Notes under the pieces: model-generated
The model's input: only the letters and a program-made list of their open reading frames with translations
Databases searched by the model: none
Told to the model about the DNA's origin: nothing
Program-made: the position numbers and the translations under genes
Source of the DNA: Trachythela sp. YZ-2020
Lineage: Eukaryota > Cnidaria > Anthozoa > Malacalcyonacea > Clavulariidae
Direction: 5' to 3'
Length of the DNA stretch: 64,000 bases
Assembly: GCA_016169945.1 (NCBI GenBank)
Contig: JADLSH010000231.1
Location: 496,001-560,000 of the forward strand
Shown here: positions 1 through 9,804 of the stretch, piece by piece
Numbering within the stretch: the stretch's first letter is position 1
Layout of the letters: the number at the start of each line of letters is the position of its first letter

Positions 1-44
1 TGCATTGGAATGACATGGTGAAGCTGGTAGACATTCATTTACAT
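1..44 (-). CDS. Partial EGF-Ca exon at window edge
   Basis: Only the first part of the exon is in the window ([13 protein letters not shown]). It lies about 209 bp from the exon at 134-253, so the same periodic arrangement continues outside. Confidence 0.65.
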
Positions 45-3000
45 CTAAATGAAAATGGATAAAGTTCAGAATTGGTTATGCCTGGCCTTGCTCTAGTTCG
101 TACTCCTATAATATGTTTGTCTTTTCTTCTTACCATCACATGAAAATCCATTTCCAGTATATCCAGAATCACATGTGCAGATGTACGATCCATCTGTGTT
201 ACTGCATGTTGCATTGGAATGACATGGTGAACCTGGTAGGCATTCATTTACATCTAAATGAAAGTTGGATAAAGTTCAGAATTGCTTAGGGCTGTCCTTG
301 CAACAGTTCATGTATCCAGGATCACATGTACCGATTTAGATCCTTGTGTGTTATTACATGTTTCATTGGCATGACATAGTAAATCTAGAATTCATTCGAT
401 TGTATCTTGAAATATGAATATGGATCATATATTATTTGGTAATGAGAAATTTTTAGGTTACAACAAATGTAATCGAGAAGACTGTATAAGTTGATATTTA
501 GTCACTACTACGATATTTGTTTATGCGCATTTACCGTGTTCGAAACATTTTTAGGTTTATCTTTAGTCTAGGCTTGATATTGAGCATTTCTAAAAATTAT
601 AATTTCTTTCTTTCGGGTTACTGTCTTAATCAGACGTAATAATACTGAATGATCCTTTATTGAACAATAAAACATATTTACTCGATGTATACCTTCACAA
701 TGTGTGTTATTCCCAGTTAAACCCACTTTACATGTGCAGTAGTAACTTCCTGGCGTGTTTGTGCATGTTGCGTTTTCATGGCAAAAACCACCAACACAAC
801 ACTCATCTAAATCTACAAAAATTAGTTTGCTTTTGTTTAGAATTTATTATATGGTATTATAATGGGGCAGACTATCGAAGTTGTTCCCATCATTTCATTA
901 TGTGCTCTTCTGCTTAACATGCTGCTTGTAAAACTAACGCTCTCATCGAAATGTTTCACTAGGGCGAGGTGGGACAGGGTCTTCTCTCTCGCGTGCAAAA
1001 TCCAAACCTTTCGTCTTCGTTATGGTAGAGATACGTTAATTTCGCTGCTTTGCGGGAAACGCTTTAGCTATGTATCATATTTAGATCATTGTTATTTGTG
1101 GTGATTCTATTTTGGGGACATTTGTCCTATTGTCTGCTAATGATATAGCTTAAAGGAAAAGAAAGGGTTGAATGGACAGCTTCAAATCCACTATCATGGG
1201 GAATCCTATAGTCATTATGGCTTTCCCTTCTATGTTACAACTTGGAATGTTCTGATATTGCAGTGTATTACGCTACTATGTGCACTTGACAAAAGCAATA
1301 CGAGAACGGTATCGGTATGAAGTATTTTTCAGGGAAGTAAAAACCTGAAAAATATTTTTTCTTATAACGGCCAAATTTTGGGATCGTGCGAAGGTGATTT
1401 AAAATATTCACGAACCTTGACTCACCTTGAACAACAGTTAGTTCACTCGGTGTATCGCTCAGATAAAACGTATGAAGCAAAGAGGCGTTACGTCTGTCAA
1501 ATTTATCAATGCAACCTCTCGTGCTATCCATAACATAGAAATAATCTTCACCTATTGCAACATTTACTGATCTTGTTGTACCAGGATAATACTTCACTTG
1601 CGAAGTTGAACCATTGAAATGTGTTTTCATAAGAGAATAGCTATCATTAGCAAGGATATAGTCAATCCAATAAATTACTTCATATGCAGGGTCAATAGTC
1701 AGATATAACGGTGATCTGTTGTTATTGTAAATAACTTCCTGTGTATCTTTGTCGAGGAAATAACGAACAATGTCTCCACTGTTTGTAGCAGCAAAAACAA
1801 GAGAGCTAAAATAAGAGAGAATGATTGATCCGAATATTAGAATTTCAAATTCTGTTGTTACAAACAACAAATAATCTTTTCGTCGGAAGTGTGCGGATGG
1901 GAATCGTATATAATTACGAAAATGATTGAGAAGGAATGATGTGACATATAGTCATAATACTAAGAAATCCAGATGGGGGCTGAAAATCGACTAGAAAAAT
2001 AGACAGCTCTGCGTTGCTTTTGCAGAGAAGGTTAAATTTTCGGAATTAAAAGACTGTCGCAATGTCTTCCATTTTCGAACTTTATAACTCTTTGAACAAG
2101 CAAAGCATTGTGGCTCTTTTTCTACTCTTATATCCGCCCTGTATTCATTTCCTGTTTATTCTCCATTTTCTCATCTTGTTCCTTGCCTATACTTCTAATT
2201 TAATATCTTGTTATGTAGTTTGTTAAAATCCATTCTAAACTCCTGTGTTTGTAATTTGTTGTTAGTCTGAAGATGCTGTGAGGTGCAGAAACAGAAACGT
2301 GAAAAAGTCTATTTATATATGGCTTAGGGTCAAGTATTTCAAGCCCAGTTCATTATTCTTTGATTGTGGTGTGTTCCAGTGTTCATAAGAATACATGTAC
2401 CTGTTAGTTGGATCACTATCCAAGTCTGCTACTTGACCAAGAATTACATTTAGTTGCGCCGAATCTCCAGTATCCAGGTCAATACTGTATATTTTCCTGA
2501 ATAGGTCACTAATGTAGTACACCTTTCTTGATATATGATCTACAGCAAACCGTAATATAATCGTGACAGGCGCTATCGTGGTTGGATCACTCCCGTCCAG
2601 TTTAACCCTGATGAGATTGGTACCATCGTAGTAGAGGAGTCTTTCACTGGAATAATCATAATTCAGCTTCACGTTACTTGCTGATAATATCGTCAAAGTG
2701 GAATTACCATCCGACAATACACCTTTTATTGCACTTGATGTTGCATAGTATATGGCATCCACTTTACATGTTAGCTCTACACAATTAGGAACAAATCATG
2801 TCAGCGTACTCTACTCAGTAATAATTCATATGTAAATTTGGCTTTATTGTCCGTCGCATCATGGTAATTGAAAATTGCCAAAATACTTAGATCCTGTTAT
2901 TTTGGACAGGATACCGTAATGAGGTGTTGAGAGGACACGGTGATTAGTGCATGCGCTTTTTATCTCTGCTACTTGGTTTCGATTCCTGCAACACGCCGTT

Positions 3001-6000
3001 TACTTAATTTAATTTCACCGCATTTGCATGTCAGAGGAAAGCTTCCCGTTGGTACTCTACTAAACATCTTAATTTTTCTATGAGTTTTCTGGTTTCGCCC
3101 TGGATCACCACGGATTCCCTTGCTAGTCCTTATGGGAGAACAGTTTTGAACTGGTAGAGCTATCCAGTGTGAACAAAGCTAGTTTCTATTAAACTATACA
3201 ACCGTCGTATTTTAGATTTTCAAAACATTTATCTTCACAAAAGAAGCCATCCCCACTATAGTTTACTTTGCAGGCACAGTAGTATGATCCATCCACGTTT
3301 GTACAAGTGGCATTTACATGGCACGGAGCCTCTGTTTCACATTCGGTGATATCTATATTAGACATAATTACATGCCAAATCATTAAAAAATTGGAATGAC
3401 ATACTGAATCTGGTAGACATTCATTTACATCTAAATGAAAGTTGGATAAAGTTCAGAATTGCTTTAGGACTAGCCTTGCTCTAGTTCGTACTCCTATAAT
3501 ATTTCTTCTTTTCTTCTTACCGTCACATGTAAATCCATTTCCAGTATATCCAGAATCACATGTGCAGATATACGATCCGTCTGTGTTATTGCATGTTGCA
3601 TTGGAATGACATGGTGAATCTGGTAGACATTCATTTACATCTAAATGAAAGTGGGGTAAAGTTGATAATTGGTTAGGACTGGCATTTCACTATTACTTAC
3701 TCGTATAATATTTTTTGTTTTCTTCTAACCATCACATGTAAATCCATTTCCAGTATAGCCAGAATGACATGTGCATATGTACGATCCGTCTGTGTTATTG
3801 CATGTTGCATTGGAATGACATGGTGAACCTGCTAGACATTCATTTACATCTAAATAAAAGTTGAATAAAGTTCAGAATTTTTTAGGACTGGCCTTGCACT
3901 AGTTCGTACTCCTATAATAATATTTATTTTGTTCTTACCATCACATGTAAATCCATTCCCTGTGAATCCAGAATCACATGTGCATATATACGATCCGTCT
4001 GTGTTATTGCATGTTGCATTGGAAGGACATGATGAATCTGGTAGACATTCATTTACATCTAAATGAAAGTTGGATAAAGTTCAGAATTATAGAAGATATG
4101 TACAAGACTTCTCGTTGAATGTCCTTTGTACTGTATAGATAAAAATATTTTTTCGTTACATGAGATGACCCCTGTAGCCTTATCACGGATTATGAAGCTA
4201 ACATTACAGTCAAATGTCCGTTAACCCAATTTTAACCCTAGCAACTGGACTGAAATAGAATTATTAAAATAAATATTGCGCCTTAACACCACATTGTCCT
4301 ATGGTGAAATCTATTTTCTGTTTGATAGTTTCCCTGCCAAATCCAAAATTTTGATTTGATACGAAAATTCGTACCCCTCTTGCCCCCGGCCTTGCACTAT
4401 TAACTACATGTATAATATTTTTTGTTTTCTTCTTACCATCACATGTAAATCCATTTCCAGTATAGCCAGAATCACATATGCATATGTACGATCCGTCTGT
4501 GTTATTGCATGTTGCATTGGAATGACATGGTGAAGCTGGTAGACATTCATTTACATCTAAATGAAAGTGGATAAAGTTCAGAATTGGTTATGCCTGGTTC
4601 GTGCTCCTATAATATCTTCTTAGTTTCTTCTTACCATCACATGTAAATCCATTTCCAGTATATCCAGAATCACATGTGCAGATGTACGATCCGTCTGTGT
4701 TATTGCATGTTGCATTGGAATGACATGGCGAACCTGATTGACATTCATTTACATCTAAATAAAAGTTGAATAAAGTTTAGAATTGCTTAGGGCTGGCCTT
4801 GCACTAGTTCGTACGCCTATAATAATATTTCTTTTGTTCTTACCATCACATGTAAATCCATTCCCTGTATATCCAGAATCACATGTGCAGATGTACGATC
4901 CATCTGTGTTATTGCATGTTGCATTTAAATGACATGGTGAAACTGGTAGACATTCATTTACATCTAAATGAAAGTTAAATAAATTTCTGAATTGGTTAGG
5001 ACTGGCACTGCTCATGTTCGTTCTCGTATGATATTTTTTGTTTTCTCCTTACCATCACATGTAAATCCATTTCCAGTAAATCCAGAATCACATGTGCAGA
5101 TGTACGATCCATCTGTGTTATTGCATGTTGCATTTAAATGACATGGTGAAACTGGTAGACATTCATTTACATCTAAATGAAAGTTAAATAAATTTCTGAA
5201 TTGGTTAGGACTGGCACTGCTCATGTTCGTTCTCGTATGATATTTTTTGTTTTCTCCTTACCATCACATGTAAATCCATTTCCAGTAAATCCAGAATCAC
5301 ATGTGCAGATGTACGATCCCTCTGTGTTATTGCAAGTTGCATTGGAATGACATACTGAATCTGGTAGACATTCATTTACATCTAAATGAAAGTTGGATAA
5401 AGTTCAGAATTGCTTTAGGACTGGCCTTGCTCTAGTTCGTACTCCTACAATATTTCTTCTTTTCTTCTTACCGTCACATGTAAATCCATTTCCAGTATAT
5501 CCAGAATCACATGTGCAGATATACGATCCCTCTGTGTTATTGCATGTTGCTTTGGAATGACATGGTGAATCTGGTAGACATTCATTTACATCTAAATGAA
5601 AGTGGGGTAAAGTTGAGAATTGGTTACGACTGGCATTTCACTATTACTTACTCGTATAATATTTTTTGTTTTCTTCTAACCATCACATGTAAATCCATTT
5701 CCAGTAAATCCAGAATCACATGTGCAGATGTACGATCCATCTGTGTTATTGCATGTTGCATTGGAATGACATGGTGATCCTGCTAGACATTCATTTACAT
5801 CTAAATAGAAGTTGAATAAAGTTCAGAATTTCTTAGGACTGGCCTTGCACTAGTTCGTACTCCTATAATAATATTTATTTTGTTCTTACCATCACATGTA
5901 AATCCATTCCTTGTGAATCCAGAATCACATGTGCAGATGTACGATCCGTCTGTGTTATTGCATGTTGCATTGGAAGGACATGGTGAATCTGGTAGACATT

Positions 6001-9000
6001 CATTTACATCTAAATGAAAGTTGGATGAAGTTCAGAATTATAGAAGATATGTACAAGACTTCTCGTTGAATGTCCTTTGTACTGTATAGATAAAAAATTT
6101 TTGGTTACATGAGATGACCCCTGAAGCCTTGTCACGGATTATGAAGCTAACATTACAGTCAAATGTCCGTTAACCCAATTTTAAACCTAGCAACTGGACT
6201 GAAATAGATTTATTAAAAGAAATATTGCGCATTAACACCACATTGTCCTAAGGTGAAATCTATTTTCTGTTTGATAGTTTCCCTGCCAAATCCAAACCGC
6301 ATGGAGCTTTCGCACACTCATTGACATCTGCACAAGGTAGAAATAAAGTTACATCTTAAAATTGTTGAATGAGGTCTGTATCCATCGGTTGTTTAATTAT
6401 TTATTCATGCATTATCTATGTTCAATCATTCGAATATATGTAATAATTCATGAGAGAACTATGAAAACTAACCATACTGCAATATTTTGCTCACATGATG
6501 ATAATGGATCGCTGGTCAAGTATATTGCTCTACTCCTAGGACTGTATCAAAATAGATTCAGTCTTAGAACTGGACGAAAGTTAATTCCTTACGCTTTAAG
6601 TAATGATTTTATAAGTATGATTTATAAGTATTAGACCTAAACTGCTCCGACTTGAACTCTGGTCCAGTCCTTATTTTCGGATTTGAAATATTAATTAATG
6701 TAATTACGAAGAAGTGTGTGTAGTGGTTCACGAAATGTTGGAAAATGCTTCATACCTTGAAGATAGGAAAATGGAATTGAATGCAGTTAGTGCAAGTTTC
6801 ACACAAGGCGATCTTCTGGCGAATTAAAAGTTGTCGTTCCGTGGGAACGCTTAGAAGGTCCATGTCAAAAGTGGACATGTGGACATCGAAAGAACGCATT
6901 TTGGTTTGGTTGTTTTGTGCTTGCAGGTCGAAACATCTTTTGATCTTTTGTTTCGACCAATGGCTGGCTTTTGTCAATTTTATATAATTTTTTTGCATTA
7001 TAATTATTAATGCGCAGAAATCATTTACCACAAACCACAGACGGAACTTCTTACAGATAATTAATTGGTCTTGGTGCAGAACATAAATTCGGCAGAACTT
7101 AACTTAAGGGAAACTATTCTTAAATTTCTTACAATTCACCCAAAAATTACTGTACCTTGACAATATGTCTGATTTCCAGTGAATCCAGTGTTGCATGAAC
7201 ATACAATACTACCAGGAGAATTTGTGCATGTCGAGTTTACTGGACAGGTATTGTTTACAGCACAATTGTCCTTGTCTAGGGAAAGAAAGATTGCACAATG
7301 TTGTCGATATAAAACCTCTCCAACTGGAAGAAAACGAAATCGAGGCAGAGAAAAATATTCCCTTATGTGAGGTAGTGTAGTATTCCTACCCGCAGAAAAA
7401 TAAAATAGTTTTATTAACTTGCTGTTGTGAATATTTAACTATAATTATCACCCGCGTATCGCAGTGTGCACGTGCAGATTCTTTCGTGAGGCATGAGGTG
7501 GATTGGCAGCTCCCAGTATTTTTTTGATCAGTATCCGCATTATAATTGCATCGTTTTCTAGATAACGGTTTCCGGTAACATTATTGCAGTCGTCCTTCCT
7601 ATTGTATAAATGGCGTCTTACAATCCAAAAATTATGGCAAGTACAGGAAAACTTTCGCCGTTCAATAGGGAATGTTATCCTTGCCAAGCAAAATTAAGAC
7701 ACATCCTGTTTCTACTGATTAATTCATATGACTTTGTGCAGTCATCACTATGGGTTATGCTAGCATTTTATAAGAATATTTATCACTTACCAGCTACAAC
7801 AATCATTCGTGTTGCTCCAGTCGCAATTGAAATCGTACTAACTACTGTTTCCGTCGTTTTATTATATTTACTAATTTGTGATGTCATTGAATCAAGGATA
7901 TAAAAATATCCATTCCCCTCTGCAATATCTACAGTAGTAAGGCTTCCTGTTCGATCTGCTCCAATCTGTACAGTCTGACCATCGTACGTTGTTTTGTATA
8001 TCTTGTAAATAGTATCATCAGTAAAATGAATCCAGAATACAATTTTATTCACGGTATCAAGCACAAGATGTGTGCCTATCCCAGTTATATTATCGTCGAT
8101 AGTTAGTTCAGTTCCCTCTGCCAGACTGTACCGGATGAGATTTCGAGAGTTCCTTAGATCGGTGGTGAGGAATATTGATCTAATTGGAGGAAAATTAGGC
8201 AGTAAACGAATGGAAGTTGATGAGCAAAGGTAGTAATGTTATATTTCCTCCTGTTTTTCGTACTCAAATTGAACCTCGAAGTGCTTACGTCACACAATTC
8301 TCAATCCATATAAACATTAGGTATACTCAGTGAACTAACAAAAACACTGAGAAAACTTGCTTTTTCCGCCTGAATGATTGAATGTTATCGTTCCAGATAT
8401 TAAAAATTTATGGAGTTCACTGGGTATACTCAATGACATGTAGGTCAAATATTCATTGATAGACAGTGTCGCGACGTAAGAACTTTTAAGGTCAATTGCA
8501 ATACGATGTTTTAAGGAAAGAATCTTCATGATCAGATGGTTATATTAGCAGGCATTGATTGCATGTTTCGTAAATTGCATCGCCAATACCTTACATTAAT
8601 TATGCTAATCATAAATTGAAATATTTTATGTTATATATCTTACTTCAATGAATAACTTGATCAATTTCAACTGAGTTGCTCATTCCGTCAGAAATCCAGT
8701 AAGGGGAATTCCTAATTGGTACCTGGGTATAACATGCGACCTTTTATATTATATGCGACCTCATTATAATATATATCTAAATGATAAAGTTTTTGATTGG
8801 CTGAAAAGCGTGCTCAATAACTCGATTGAGCCCGCTAAGCCATGAAAAAATTATTAATTAGTTTACGATATAACCAATGAGATAGGCCTACTGTTGCATT
8901 ATATAAGAAATATGTATAATCAGGAATCTCTTCTCTTGTTATTATTAGAAACCATTTGATTTGGTGTCAAGTATGTCGACAGTAAAACAACGAGGCTGTA

Positions 9001-9804
9001 AAAGAACTATGACATTAATAGACCATATAGGCCTATTGTAACTTTGGTTACTCTGATGATGATTTTGCAATAAAGTCGAAATATCACAAAATCATTCTTG
9101 TCTTGTTTTAACTCATATCTTGGGTTTCAAGATGTTAATCTTCAGATTATGTTTTGTATTATATTTTTTGGAAATTGTCGACTGGTATTGACTTTTCGAA
9201 CTAGTCTTCATGGAGAGGTTTTAGAGTGGTAGTTATATTACAATAAACTACCGTGATTTGTATTTAAACTACCAAAAAGCAAAAGATTTACTGACGTTTC
9301 TAGCAAACGGCCTTCCTCTGGAGTTTATTAGTGATTAGTTGGGCTATTAACCTCAACGTGAGGACCTTCGCTTTGCCTATCTGTTTTAAAAAAGCCGCAG
9401 ACCAGCAAAGTATTCTACCTACCTGTTATAAGCGTCGATTTGTATGTCTTTGAAATCATTGCTCTGTAACGCAGCAATCTCTGGTAAGAGGTTGCCGTTA
9501 TAATCAATTGATTTAACGCTATTATCGTCGTTTTTCAGGTAGTAGATACTTTGATTCGCTGCATCAACTGTAAATGGACCAAAATTAGATGGAACCGACA
9601 CAGTTCGCAAATCACTAGCGTCCAAATTAGCGTTATATAGGGTAATGTCCACCGTATCGTAATACCAGAGGCGGTTGTTCAGTTCGTCATAACCTACGAT
9701 GGCACTTTGTGCTGATAGGATAGCTGTAGATTCTCCACCATCAACAGGAACATAAGAAATGTGTGTAGCGTTTGAATAGAAGATATATTCTACTCCAGTG
9801 TTTC
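1..9804 (-). CDS. Modular EGF / YWTD beta-propeller extracellular gene, partial at window start
   Basis: This is a multi-exon gene fragment read from high to low coordinates. Exons in transcript order are propeller A (9804-9423), propeller B (8179-7791), EGF (7275-7156), a run of EGF-Ca exons between 6009 and 3521, EGF (3352-3234), propeller A (2761-2401), propeller B (1778-1426), EGF (812-693), EGF-Ca (253-134) and a partial EGF-Ca (44-1). Splice sites are mostly canonical. Every complete EGF-Ca exon is 120 bp and phase 1-1, so it can be added or lost without breaking frame. The architecture resembles LDL-receptor-class-B/EGF proteins, which are extracellular or membrane-anchored and bind ligands and calcium. 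No signal peptide, first exon, membrane segment or stop was found, so both ends lie outside the window or are unrecognised. The exact orthologue is not identified. Transcripts may not use every exon. Confidence 0.72.
134..253 (-). CDS. EGF-Ca exon of module 2
   Basis: This is a 120-bp phase 1-1 exon with [22 protein letters not shown] and GFSCDG. Both splice sites are canonical. It shows that module 2 also has an EGF-Ca run, which extends past the window start. Confidence 0.72.
307..405 (-). pseudogene. Decayed EGF-Ca exon
   Basis: The DNA still aligns to the array exon (cysteine-rich middle, former acceptor region near 405). Substitutions remove several cysteines and the VNEC start, and the frame is lost. 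Confidence 0.5.
693..812 (-). CDS. EGF-Ca exon following propeller 2
   Basis: This 120-bp phase 1-1 exon has LDEC, a Cys doublet [17 protein letters not shown] and GLTGNNTHC. Both splice sites are intact. It is the equivalent of 7156-7275 in module 1. Confidence 0.75.
813..1425. other. Intron sequence, no gene seen
   Basis: This lies between propeller exon 1426-1778 and EGF exon 693-812. No coding signal, repeat or RNA structure is recognised here. Confidence 0.4.
1426..1778 (-). CDS. Propeller exon B, module 2
   Basis: This 353-bp exon has acceptor acaaacag and donor gtgagt. It contains EVIYWIDY, a clear YWTD-type strand, then YFYVMDS and ends TVVQG. It is paralogous to 7791-8179, with the same phase and the same length modulo 3. 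Confidence 0.7.
1779..2400. other. Intron sequence between propeller exons
   Basis: No exon-like or repeat signal is seen. The open frames that run into it from both exons end soon after the proposed splice sites. Confidence 0.4.
2401..2761 (-). CDS. Propeller exon A, module 2
   Basis: This 361-bp exon has acceptor gtaaag and donor gtacat. It contains [17 protein letters not shown] and KVYYISD propeller strands and ends DPTNR, matching the end of 9423-9804. The open frame continues below 2401, but the paralogous exon supports the boundary at 2401. Confidence 0.68.
3234..3352 (-). CDS. EGF-like exon, altered donor
   Basis: This exon encodes [22 protein letters not shown] and GDGFFCED, a complete EGF-Ca module more divergent than the array units. 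The position where the other exons have a gt donor reads ataaat, so the exon may be skipped or spliced at another site. Confidence 0.6.
3391..3433 (-). pseudogene. Truncated EGF-Ca exon at duplication junction
   Basis: The frame starts [10 protein letters not shown] with a good acceptor and stops matching at 3391, where unrelated intron sequence begins. It is the first part of the exon at 5262-5381, cut by the duplication breakpoint. Confidence 0.65.
3521..3640 (-). CDS. EGF-Ca exon 11 of the array
   Basis: This 120-bp phase 1-1 exon keeps [10 protein letters not shown], the NTDG consensus and all cysteines. It is the last complete exon of the 209-bp periodic run before the truncated copy at 3391-3433. 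Confidence 0.72.
3730..3849 (-). CDS. EGF-Ca exon 10 of the array
   Basis: This is a 120-bp phase 1-1 exon with [14 protein letters not shown] is changed to CHSG. It is the partner of 5681-5800, and both use the gttag donor. Confidence 0.72.
3939..4058 (-). CDS. EGF-Ca exon 9 of the array
   Basis: This is a 120-bp phase 1-1 exon with [16 protein letters not shown] and GFTGNGF. It is the duplication partner of 5890-6009 (offset about 1950 bp). Confidence 0.72.
4437..4556 (-). CDS. EGF-Ca exon 8 of the array
   Basis: This is a 120-bp phase 1-1 exon with [10 protein letters not shown] and CICDSGY, so the usual Thr between two cysteines is Ile. About 380 bp of intron separates it from 4058. Most of that is the block also found at 6010-6297. 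Confidence 0.72.
4635..4754 (-). CDS. EGF-Ca exon 7 of the array
   Basis: This is a 120-bp phase 1-1 exon with [10 protein letters not shown] in loop 1. The rest follows the array consensus. The spacing to the next exon (4437) is 198 bp, because that intron is about 11 bp shorter. Confidence 0.72.
4844..4963 (-). CDS. EGF-Ca exon 6 of the array
   Basis: This is a 120-bp phase 1-1 exon that keeps [16 protein letters not shown] and GYTGNGF. It differs from 5053-5172 mainly by Tyr for Phe in GYTG. Both splice sites are intact. Confidence 0.72.
5053..5172 (-). CDS. EGF-Ca exon 5 of the array
   Basis: This is a 120-bp phase 1-1 exon with [10 protein letters not shown] and HLNATC. It is almost identical to 4844-4963, including the flanking intron, which suggests a recent unit duplication or gene conversion. 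Confidence 0.72.
5262..5381 (-). CDS. EGF-Ca exon 4 of the array
   Basis: This is a 120-bp phase 1-1 exon with [10 protein letters not shown] and NTEG instead of NTDG. The first part of this exon reappears as the truncated fragment ending at 3391, which marks one edge of the tandem duplication. Confidence 0.72.
5472..5591 (-). CDS. EGF-Ca exon 3 of the array
   Basis: This is a 120-bp phase 1-1 exon with [10 protein letters not shown] and [12 protein letters not shown], so Asp of the NTDG motif is Glu. NATC is changed to KATC, removing an N-glycosylation sequon present in its neighbours. Its duplication partner is 3521-3640. Confidence 0.72.
5681..5800 (-). CDS. EGF-Ca exon 2 of the array
   Basis: This is a 120-bp phase 1-1 exon 209 bp from its neighbour. 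It has [10 protein letters not shown], all six cysteines, and GFTGNGF. It shares LAGSP with 3730-3849, its partner in the ~960-bp duplication. The donor is gttag. Confidence 0.72.
5890..6009 (-). CDS. EGF-Ca exon 1 of the 209-bp array
   Basis: This 120-bp phase 1-1 exon has the calcium-binding EGF signature VNEC with [12 protein letters not shown] (the beta-hydroxylation site consensus). Peculiarities are PCPSNATC in loop 1 and GFTRNGF, where a Gly otherwise found after Thr is Arg. Donor gtaag is intact. Confidence 0.72.
6298..6327 (-). pseudogene. Truncated EGF-Ca exon start
   Basis: After acceptor gtgcag the frame opens with [10 protein letters not shown] and is then cut. From 6297 downward the sequence is the intron-type sequence also found at about 4290-4357. 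The exon was therefore broken by the local duplication and cannot encode a full EGF module. Confidence 0.6.
6328..7155. other. Long intron between EGF exons
   Basis: This is AT-rich. Short open frames on both strands overlap each other and have no recognisable domain. Nothing supportable is seen. Confidence 0.4.
7156..7275 (-). CDS. EGF-like exon following propeller 1
   Basis: This 120-bp phase 1-1 exon encodes one EGF module with six cysteines ([30 protein letters not shown]). The DxNEC calcium motif is only partly kept (KDNC). It occupies the same place relative to propeller 1 as 693-812 does relative to propeller 2. It has a canonical acceptor (ccctag) and donor (gtacag). Confidence 0.75.
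7791..8179 (-). CDS. Propeller exon B, module 1
   Basis: This 389-bp exon has acceptor ..caattag and donor gtaagt. It reads [19 protein letters not shown], then NKIVFWIHF (a YWTD-like strand), GYFYILDS and ending RMIVVAG. It completes the propeller begun by the exon at 9423-9804. It is paralogous to 1426-1778, which shares the FYVMDS/FYILDS strand and the VVxG ending. Confidence 0.7.
8180..9422. other. Intron with a retroelement-like tail motif
   Basis: No coding exon was found. At 9285-9325 the minus strand carries a stem-flanked GAAACGTC motif resembling degenerate hammerhead ends of Penelope-like elements. The rest is unassigned. Confidence 0.35.
9423..9804 (-). CDS. Propeller exon A, module 1
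   Basis: This 382-bp exon has acceptor ..cattag at 9805 and donor gtaggt at 9422. It encodes beta-propeller strands with repeated aromatic-Tyr cores ([20 protein letters not shown]) spaced about 40-45 residues apart, as in LDL-receptor class B (YWTD) repeats. It ends in the codons for IDAYNR. Its length modulo 3, its phase and its last residues match the exon at 2401-2761, so the two are paralogous. Confidence 0.7.

Larger units (their letters stand above)
3391..6297. repeat. 209-bp exon-intron tandem array with a ~960-bp local duplication
   Basis: Exon starts at 3521, 3730 and 3939, and at 4635, 4844, 5053, 5262, 5472, 5681 and 5890, are spaced 209-210 bp apart. Each unit is a 120-bp exon plus an 89-bp intron. 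On top of this, 3391-4357 and 5342-6297 are near-identical copies offset by about 1950 bp. Confidence 0.85.

Noticed and set aside
3391..6297. Regularly spaced repeats resembling a CRISPR array
   Set aside because: The period is 209 bp, both repeat and spacer are conserved, and the repeats are EGF-coding exons in a eukaryotic sequence.
7610..7903. 97-codon plus-strand frame
   Set aside because: Overlaps the minus-strand propeller exon 7791-8179 and has no domain.
9047..9085. CTGATGA..GTCGAAAT as a hammerhead
   Set aside because: There is an extra base between the core and stem II, and no stem III or stem I pairing can be drawn.
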